Source: Candidatus Tumulicola sp.
Lineage (GTDB): Bacteria; Vulcanimicrobiota; Vulcanimicrobiia; Vulcanimicrobiales; Vulcanimicrobiaceae
Length of the DNA: 64,000 bases
Assembly: GCA_036490475.1 (NCBI GenBank)
Contig: DASXDT010000006.1
Coordinates: forward strand, 1,612,001-1,676,000
Direction: 5' to 3'
The notes beneath the pieces are model-generated. The model saw nothing but the letters and a program-made list of their open reading frames with translations. It ran no database searches and was not told the DNA's origin. Both the position numbers and the translations under genes were made by a program. Below are positions 59,623 to 64,000 of the stretch, in pieces (within the stretch, counting starts at the first letter, position 1; each line of letters starts with the position of its first letter).

Positions 59623-60236
59623 TGTTTTTGGCGTTCGAGGGGATCGAAGGCAGCGGCAAAAGCACGCTGCTGGCTTCGGTTGCGTCTGCCTTGTTGCAGC
59701 GCGGTTTGGATTCGCTGACCACGCGCGAACCGGGTGGGACGCCGCTGGGCGACGCGGTGCGTGGAATCTTCTTGTCGCGCTCGTCGGCGATCGGACCGAT
59801 GGCCGAAGCGCTGCTGATCAACGCGGCGCGCGCCCAGCACGTCGCCGATGCGATCGCTCCGCGGTTGCGGACCGGCGGCATCGTCTTGTGCGATCGCTAC
59901 GTCGATTCCACATTGGCGTATCAGGGATACGGCCGCGGGCTCGGGCTAGACATCTTACGCGCCGTGTGCGACGCGGCCACCGGCGGGTTGGCACCGGATT
60001 GCACCTTCGTGCTCGACATTCCGATCGACGTTTCGCGCGCGCGCACGGCCCAACGCGCCGGCACGATCGACCGGGTCGAAGCCGAAGATGACGCGTTCCA
60101 TCAGCGCGTGCGGCAAGGATTTCTGGCGTTGGCCGCGCAGCCGGGTCGCGTGTTGTTGGATGGACGGCTCGAGCCGGCGCAGTTGCTCGAGCAAACGTTA
60201 ACCGTAATGCGCGACCGCTTTGGTGACGCATCGTGA
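59622..60236 (+). CDS. tmk: thymidylate kinase
   Basis: A 204-residue kinase converting dTMP to dTDP. The P-loop EGIEGSGKST is at 6-15, the substrate-binding TREPGGTPLG at about 35, the DRYVDSTLAYQGYGRG block at about 90, and the LID region lies around RAQRAGTIDRVEAED. It has a short N-terminus with GTG start and overlaps the R3H ATPase gene by one base and holB by 4 nt (GTGA). Confidence 0.96.
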   Translation: MFLAFEGIEGSGKSTLLASVASALLQRGLDSLTTREPGGTPLGDAVRGIFLSRSSAIGPMAEALLINAARAQHVADAIAPRLRTGGIVLCDRYVDSTLAYQGYGRGLGLDILRAVCDAATGGLAPDCTFVLDIPIDVSRARTAQRAGTIDRVEAEDDAFHQRVRQGFLALAAQPGRVLLDGRLEPAQLLEQTLTVMRDRFGDAS

Positions 60237-61258
60237 GTGCCGCTCGCTTCGATGTCGCGAGCGCGGCCGCGCCGAAACGTTTTTTCGAAACGCTGCCGCG
60301 CGAAAAAATGGCGCACGGCTATCTATTCGTCGGGCCGGCCGGCGCCGGCAAGAAAACCTTCGCGCGGCGTTTGGCGCAGTCGCTGCTGTGCGAGTCGCCG
60401 GGTACGCCGGCGGCCGCCGGGTACGATGGAACGTGCCGTTCGTGCGTGTTGTTTCAATCCGGCGACGACACGCGCCATCCCGACTTTTTCGATCACACGG
60501 GCGAACTGCGCATCGGCGAGGGTGACGCGTCGGGCGGATTTCACGAAGACGGAGGACTGTCGGCCCGCCAACTCGTCCGCCAGCTGGCGTTGCAATCGTA
60601 TGCGGGCGGCGGTCGCGTGTTGTTGATGGGCGACGTCACGTTCGCAACCGACGCGGCACCCAACGCACTGCTGAAGTTTCTCGAGGAGCCGCCCGGCGCG
60701 GTCACCACGATCGTGACGACGTCGGCGCCCGATTCGCTGCTTCCGACGATCCGCTCGCGCCTGGTCGAAATAGCGTTTCCCCCGATGACTGCAGAAGATA
60801 TCGCCGGCGTTCTACGCGCGCACGGTCATGACGAAACGCAGGCGCGCCGTGCGGCCGCGTTGGCCGGCGGGAATGCGGCGCGCGCCCTGGCCATGCTCGC
60901 AGGTGAGGATTCGCTTCGCGAAACGGTGGCAGCTTGGTTTTTTTCCGGTGCGCGCGGCGTGACCGCCTCATCGCAGTGGGCGACGCGCGAAACGCTGGGC
61001 GAAGGCTTGGATCTGGTGAAATCGTTGGCGCGGGATTGGATCGCCGCGGGGACGCTGGGTGTGGCGGCCCAGCCGTTGGCCCCGGATTACGCCAAGGCGA
61101 TTGCCGAGCTACGCCCGTTGGATCGTAGCGCTGCGTTCCGGCTGTTGCAAAAACTCGACGACGTGCACCGCATGTCGCAAACCAACGTTACGCCCGCGTT
61201 GGTAGCCGACATCGTTCGAATGGCACTGGCGCCGGGCGAGTTCACCACGAGCGCTTGA
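60233..61258 (+). CDS. holB: DNA polymerase III delta' subunit (clamp-loader)
   Basis: A 341-residue AAA+ clamp-loader subunit. It has HGYLFVGPAGAGKKTFARRLA (degenerate-lysine P-loop region), the sensor/arginine-finger region TDAAPNALLKFLEEPPGAVTTIVTTS, LLPTIRSRL, and a C-terminal collar domain. Of the four zinc cysteines of the E. coli protein, three are recognisable (LLC, then GTCRSC); the second is replaced. The location directly after tmk is the usual tmk-holB order. The 3' end overlaps the convergent membrane-protein gene by 17 nt. Confidence 0.92.
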   Translation: MSAARFDVASAAAPKRFFETLPREKMAHGYLFVGPAGAGKKTFARRLAQSLLCESPGTPAAAGYDGTCRSCVLFQSGDDTRHPDFFDHTGELRIGEGDASGGFHEDGGLSARQLVRQLALQSYAGGGRVLLMGDVTFATDAAPNALLKFLEEPPGAVTTIVTTSAPDSLLPTIRSRLVEIAFPPMTAEDIAGVLRAHGHDETQARRAAALAGGNAARALAMLAGEDSLRETVAAWFFSGARGVTASSQWATRETLGEGLDLVKSLARDWIAAGTLGVAAQPLAPDYAKAIAELRPLDRSAAFRLLQKLDDVHRMSQTNVTPALVADIVRMALAPGEFTTSA

Positions 61259-61946
61259 ACGCGACGTCGTCGTACTGTTTAGCGAACGGGAACGCTAAGT
61301 ACGACAGCGCCAACGCCCGCGCGACCGCCATCACGAGCTGTCCGCCGAGCGGCGGAAGGTGTATCAACAGAAACGGAAGCGCCAGCGGTACCGCCGCGTA
61401 GTACACGGCAAAAAATACGACGGCCAGAACGATCGAACCGAGCACGTTTTCGCGCACGGCGCGGAACGACGCCGCAAGCGCGAGGGATCCGGGCATGCCG
61501 CCGATGGCGGCCGCCGGTATCGTGTAGATCAAGAAGAATGCGGCAACCGCGCCGAGCGCCAGCCCGACGATGCCTCCCAAAAATGATCCGAGAAATGACG
61601 CCGCCCACACGACGAACTGAAACCCGATGGCCGCGAGCGCGATGCCGCCAAACTTTGCGCGCGATTCGTCCCACGCATCGTCGAACGAACCGCGGCGGCC
61701 GCGCCAGACGTTGCCGGCTTGCACGATGGCCACGCCGAACGCCCACAAGTACACGAGTTGCGACAGCATTTGAAAGATGCCCGCGCCGCTGCCGCCCAAC
61801 GGGTCGGTGAACAGCGTTGAGAGCCGGTCGAACAACACGTCGACCACCGCCGCCAGCAACGGAACGGCGAGGATCGACAGGTGGCGCGCCAGCAACGGAA
61901 AGGCGCGCAGGTACGTCAGGACGTCGACCGAGCCGATCTTACGCAC
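61242..61946 (-). CDS. polytopic membrane protein of unknown function
   Basis: A 234-residue protein with about six hydrophobic segments (starting LLARHLSILAVPLLAAVVDVLF), a central loop VWRGRRGSFDDAWDESRAKFGG, and small-residue-rich helices like those of glycerophosphoryl-diester or YjgN-type membrane proteins. The function cannot be stated. GTG start with AAGGA 6 nt upstream. It lies 12 nt behind the MTA phosphorylase gene and is probably in one operon with it. Confidence 0.72.
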   Translation of the reverse strand: MRKIGSVDVLTYLRAFPLLARHLSILAVPLLAAVVDVLFDRLSTLFTDPLGGSGAGIFQMLSQLVYLWAFGVAIVQAGNVWRGRRGSFDDAWDESRAKFGGIALAAIGFQFVVWAASFLGSFLGGIVGLALGAVAAFFLIYTIPAAAIGGMPGSLALAASFRAVRENVLGSIVLAVVFFAVYYAAVPLALPFLLIHLPPLGGQLVMAVARALALSYLAFPFAKQYDDVAFKRSW

Positions 61947-61958
61947 GAGATTTCCTTG

Positions 61959-62756
61959 TCAAATTCGCGCGTTGTCGAGCGCGTGCTGACAACTGCAGTC
62001 GGCGTCCACCTCGATGCGTGCGATGATTTCAGCCAATACTTCTCGTAACCGCTCGTTATTGCGCGCGAACATCTCGACCACCGACTGCACCGACACCGGC
62101 GGCATGCCCTCGAGACCGACGTCGTAATCGGTGATCAACGACACGTTCACGTAGCACATTTCGAGCTCGCGCGCTAAGTAACTTTCGGGATATTGCGTCA
62201 TGTTGATGACTTCCCAGCCCTGGCTTTGATACCACTTCGACTCGGCTCGGGTCGAAAAGCGCGGTCCGGAGATCACCACGACGGTTCCCCGGTCGTGCGT
62301 TTCGATGCCGCACCCGCGCAACGCATCCACAGCCAACGGGCGCAGCGTCGGACAATACGGATCGGCGAACGAAACGTGCGTCGTCGGCGGGCCGTCGTAG
62401 AACGTGTCGCGACGTCCGCTCGTGCGGTCGACGAGTTGATCGCAAACCACCATGGATCCGGGTGCGACATCGCGATTGAGCGATCCGGAAGCGGTTGGTG
62501 CGAGGATCCAGCGTACGCCGAGTTTCTTCATGGCATAGACGTTGGCACGATAGTTCACGGCATGGGGCGGAAAGCGGTGGTGCGCTCCGTGGCGCGCTAA
62601 AAAGGCTACGCGCTTTCCGCCGATCGTGCCGATCGAAATGCGATCGCTGGTGGCCCCGTACGGCGTTTCGATCCACGCTTCGTGCGTGTCGTCCATCAGC
62701 GAATAAAAACCGGAACCACCAAACACGCCGATGTCGGCGCTCAACGTTTCGTTCAT
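61959..62756 (-). CDS. mtnP: S-methyl-5'-thioadenosine phosphorylase
   Basis: A 265-residue purine nucleoside phosphorylase of the PNP/MTAP class 2 family. It has the N-terminal IGVFGGSGFYSL, FLARHGAHHRFPPHAVNYRANVYAM with the phosphate-binding ArgHis, LAPTASGSLN, GPRFSTRAES and INMTQYPE near the base site. It splits methylthioadenosine from SpeE into adenine and methylthioribose 1-phosphate. Methylthioinosine as substrate is possible. GGGAG lies just before the start. It diverges from the peptide-binding lipoprotein gene 74 bp away. Confidence 0.93.
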   Translation of the reverse strand: MNETLSADIGVFGGSGFYSLMDDTHEAWIETPYGATSDRISIGTIGGKRVAFLARHGAHHRFPPHAVNYRANVYAMKKLGVRWILAPTASGSLNRDVAPGSMVVCDQLVDRTSGRRDTFYDGPPTTHVSFADPYCPTLRPLAVDALRGCGIETHDRGTVVVISGPRFSTRAESKWYQSQGWEVINMTQYPESYLARELEMCYVNVSLITDYDVGLEGMPPVSVQSVVEMFARNNERLREVLAEIIARIEVDADCSCQHALDNARI

Positions 62757-62829
62757 TCACTCCCGCAGGCGCTCGGCGCCGTCGGCGGTGTTCGAGGTGG
62801 CGCCGTCGTCCCCTCGAACGCTGGCGCCC

Positions 62830-64000
62830 ATGCGCCGCTACGTGTGGGCCGTACTCGCCTTGCTCGCTGCCGGCTGTTCGGCTCGATCGACGCAGGCCGA
62901 AGGCGGACGCCTGCCCTGGACCGTTCCACACGTTCTGCGGATTGGAATTGCGAGCGATCCCGATCGCTTAAACCCGTACCTTTCGGAGATGGACGTCAGT
63001 TACGACATCGCGTCCCTGGTCTATTCGTACCTCATCGTCGCCGATGCGCGCGGCCGTTTGATTGGCGACCTGGCGTTGGCGGTTCCGTCGCGCGCCAACG
63101 GCGGCATTTCACCCGACGGACGCACCTACGTGTACCGCTTGCGCCGTAACGTCATTTGGCACGACGGTGCGCCGTTCACTTCCGCCGACGTTGTCGCGTC
63201 CTGGCGAGCGGTGATGGATCCGCGTAACGATACGTTCGAGCGGGAAGGGTACGACGAAGTTACTTCGATTCGAACGCTCGGCCGGTACGCGATCGCCATT
63301 CGCCTGCGGCGTCGATACCCGCCGTTCGTATCGCGCTTTTTCGCACCGTTGCAAGAGGGTGGCAAACCCATTTTGCCGGCCCACGTCCTGCGGCGCGAAC
63401 GCAGCTTCAACGCCGGTCCACTGTCGAGCGCGCCGGTCGGAACCGGGCCGTTTCGTTTCGTTTCTTGGGCGCGTGGCGATCGCATCGTGCTCGAGCGTTT
63501 CGACCGCTACTTTAAGGGCCGGCCGAAGCTGCAACGCATCGAGCTGACCGTCGTTCCAAACGACCGTTCGTTGGCGCTCGCGCTGCAGACGCACCGTGTC
63601 GACCTCATCGCCGCCGCTTCGCCCGCGTTGTTGCCGGAATATCGTAGCGCCGCGGGCACGGTCGTTTCGACCGCGCCGTGGAATTCGCAAGGCGCGCTGT
63701 TTGCCAACTCGTCGAAGCCGGCGCTGTCCGACTCGCGCGTTCGCCGCTCGATCGCGGACGCAGTGCCGTACGACGAGATACTGCGCGACGTAGCGGGCGG
63801 TTCGTTCCGTCCGGCGCTCGACAGCCTGCCACCCACTGCGATCGGCTACCGGGTCTTTGCTGCGCGCACGCAGCAGCTGGAAAATGCTGCCCGCGAACTC
63901 GACGCGGCGGGATGGCGCATGGGCCCCGACGGAACGCGCCGTCGCGGAGGAACGCGGCTCGATTTGACGTTGGCGACGATTGCCGGCAACGCACAGTTCG
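62830..64000 (+). CDS. peptide/solute ABC transporter substrate-binding lipoprotein (SBP_bac_5), 3' end outside window
   Basis: The open frame begins with ATG at 62830 and runs off the window after 390 codons. A short lipoprotein signal (LLAAGCSA) places the Cys near residue 16. It has the family-5 pattern VLRIGIASDPDRLNPYLSEMDVSY-like start, LVYSYLIVAD, the ISPDGRTYVYRLRRNVIWHDGAPFTSADVVASW block, GTGPFRFVSW and ALQTHRVDLIAA. It binds peptides or nickel/glycoside-like solutes at the cell surface. The permease genes would be expected outside the window. Confidence 0.9.
   Translation, partial: MRRYVWAVLALLAAGCSARSTQAEGGRLPWTVPHVLRIGIASDPDRLNPYLSEMDVSYDIASLVYSYLIVADARGRLIGDLALAVPSRANGGISPDGRTYVYRLRRNVIWHDGAPFTSADVVASWRAVMDPRNDTFEREGYDEVTSIRTLGRYAIAIRLRRRYPPFVSRFFAPLQEGGKPILPAHVLRRERSFNAGPLSSAPVGTGPFRFVSWARGDRIVLERFDRYFKGRPKLQRIELTVVPNDRSLALALQTHRVDLIAAASPALLPEYRSAAGTVVSTAPWNSQGALFANSSKPALSDSRVRRSIADAVPYDEILRDVAGGSFRPALDSLPPTAIGYRVFAARTQQLENAARELDAAGWRMGPDGTRRRGGTRLDLTLATIAGNAQF

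Noticed and set aside
1-64000. CRISPR arrays, tRNA or rRNA genes, insertion sequences and attachment repeats
   Set aside because: No regularly spaced repeats, tRNA T-arm signatures in gene gaps, transposase frames or long direct repeats were seen by eye apart from the lipoprotein duplication.

Overview
The window is high-GC bacterial chromosome (roughly 60-65% G+C by eye), densely packed, with many 1-20 nt gene overlaps (ATGA, GTGA, TTGA) and frequent GTG and TTG starts. No rRNA, tRNA, CRISPR array, insertion sequence, integrase or phage gene was recognised. Lipoprotein signal peptides, a TatA/B-like protein, a murein transglycosylase and a LolA-like secreted protein point to a cell with an elaborate envelope. 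The mixture of glycine decarboxylase split into PA and PB subunits, a prokaryotic-type SpeD, a Ycf45/SpoIIIAA-type R3H ATPase and families of small secreted beta-propeller-like lipoproteins would fit an uncultured lineage such as Candidatus Eremiobacterota (WPS-2). That placement is an inference from gene style and was not tested.

Layout. 1-2.8 kb: two paralogous lipoprotein genes (the first cut by the window edge) flanking an unrelated lipoprotein on the other strand. 2.8-5.3 kb (minus): comM-like ATPase, SRPBCC protein and ArsR regulator. 5.3-10.7 kb (plus): an SSS symporter and a ribose-type ABC importer (binding lipoprotein, double ATPase, permease). 10.7-18.8 kb (minus): a run of twelve closely spaced genes: trmD, rplS, three tandem lepB, ylqF/rbgA, rnhB, yraN, an amino-acid permease, a 68-aa membrane protein, a membrane-anchored UspA and a secreted LolA-like protein. 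18.8-25.7 kb: TPR protein, an unknown protein, TatA/B, lytic transglycosylase, then an ECF sigma factor, a small membrane protein and a giant two-domain GT-C glycosyltransferase; then a small membrane protein, prp and rplU on the minus strand.

25.7-32.4 kb: an ABC-2 exporter, a PAS-GAF-PP2C phosphatase with a Rieske ferredoxin and SufB, then speD behind a long structured leader, and another lipoprotein. 32.4-40.1 kb: a nine-gene plus-strand run: speE, thioesterase, gcvT, gcvH, gcvPA, gcvPB, cysteine dioxygenase and an FAD oxidoreductase are certain members. 40.1-43.9 kb: Nudix, scpA, scpB, endonuclease IV and DNA polymerase IV. 43.9-47.4 kb (minus): an AddAB-like pair, made of a divergent UvrD-type helicase and a separate Fe-S PD-(D/E)XK nuclease. 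47.4-56.5 kb: ubiX, a MobA-like nucleotidyltransferase, ispE, a large six-hairpin glycosidase, pdxS-pdxT, a DUF1844-like protein, an HNH protein and another GT-C membrane protein. 56.5-64 kb: an Orn/Lys/Arg decarboxylase, the R3H ATPase, tmk, holB, a membrane protein, an MTA phosphorylase and the beginning of a peptide-binding lipoprotein.

How the parts fit. Amino-acid decarboxylase, SpeD, SpeE and MTA phosphorylase are the main steps of spermidine synthesis and recycling of its by-product, placed at four separate sites. Glycine cleavage, PdxST (its PLP cofactor) and cysteine dioxygenase form a second amino-acid theme. scpAB, nfo, dinB, the helicase/nuclease pair, tmk and holB serve chromosome maintenance.

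The most notable regulatory observation is that several first genes have promoter -10 elements only 9-11 nt before the start codon (sufB, rplU, arsR, the Nudix gene, probably ubiX). This implies leaderless mRNAs beside genes that carry strong Shine-Dalgarno sites. No wholly new multi-gene system stands out. The best candidates for novelty are the speD leader RNA, the fused GT-C enzyme under an ECF sigma factor, and the dissociated AddAB-like pair.
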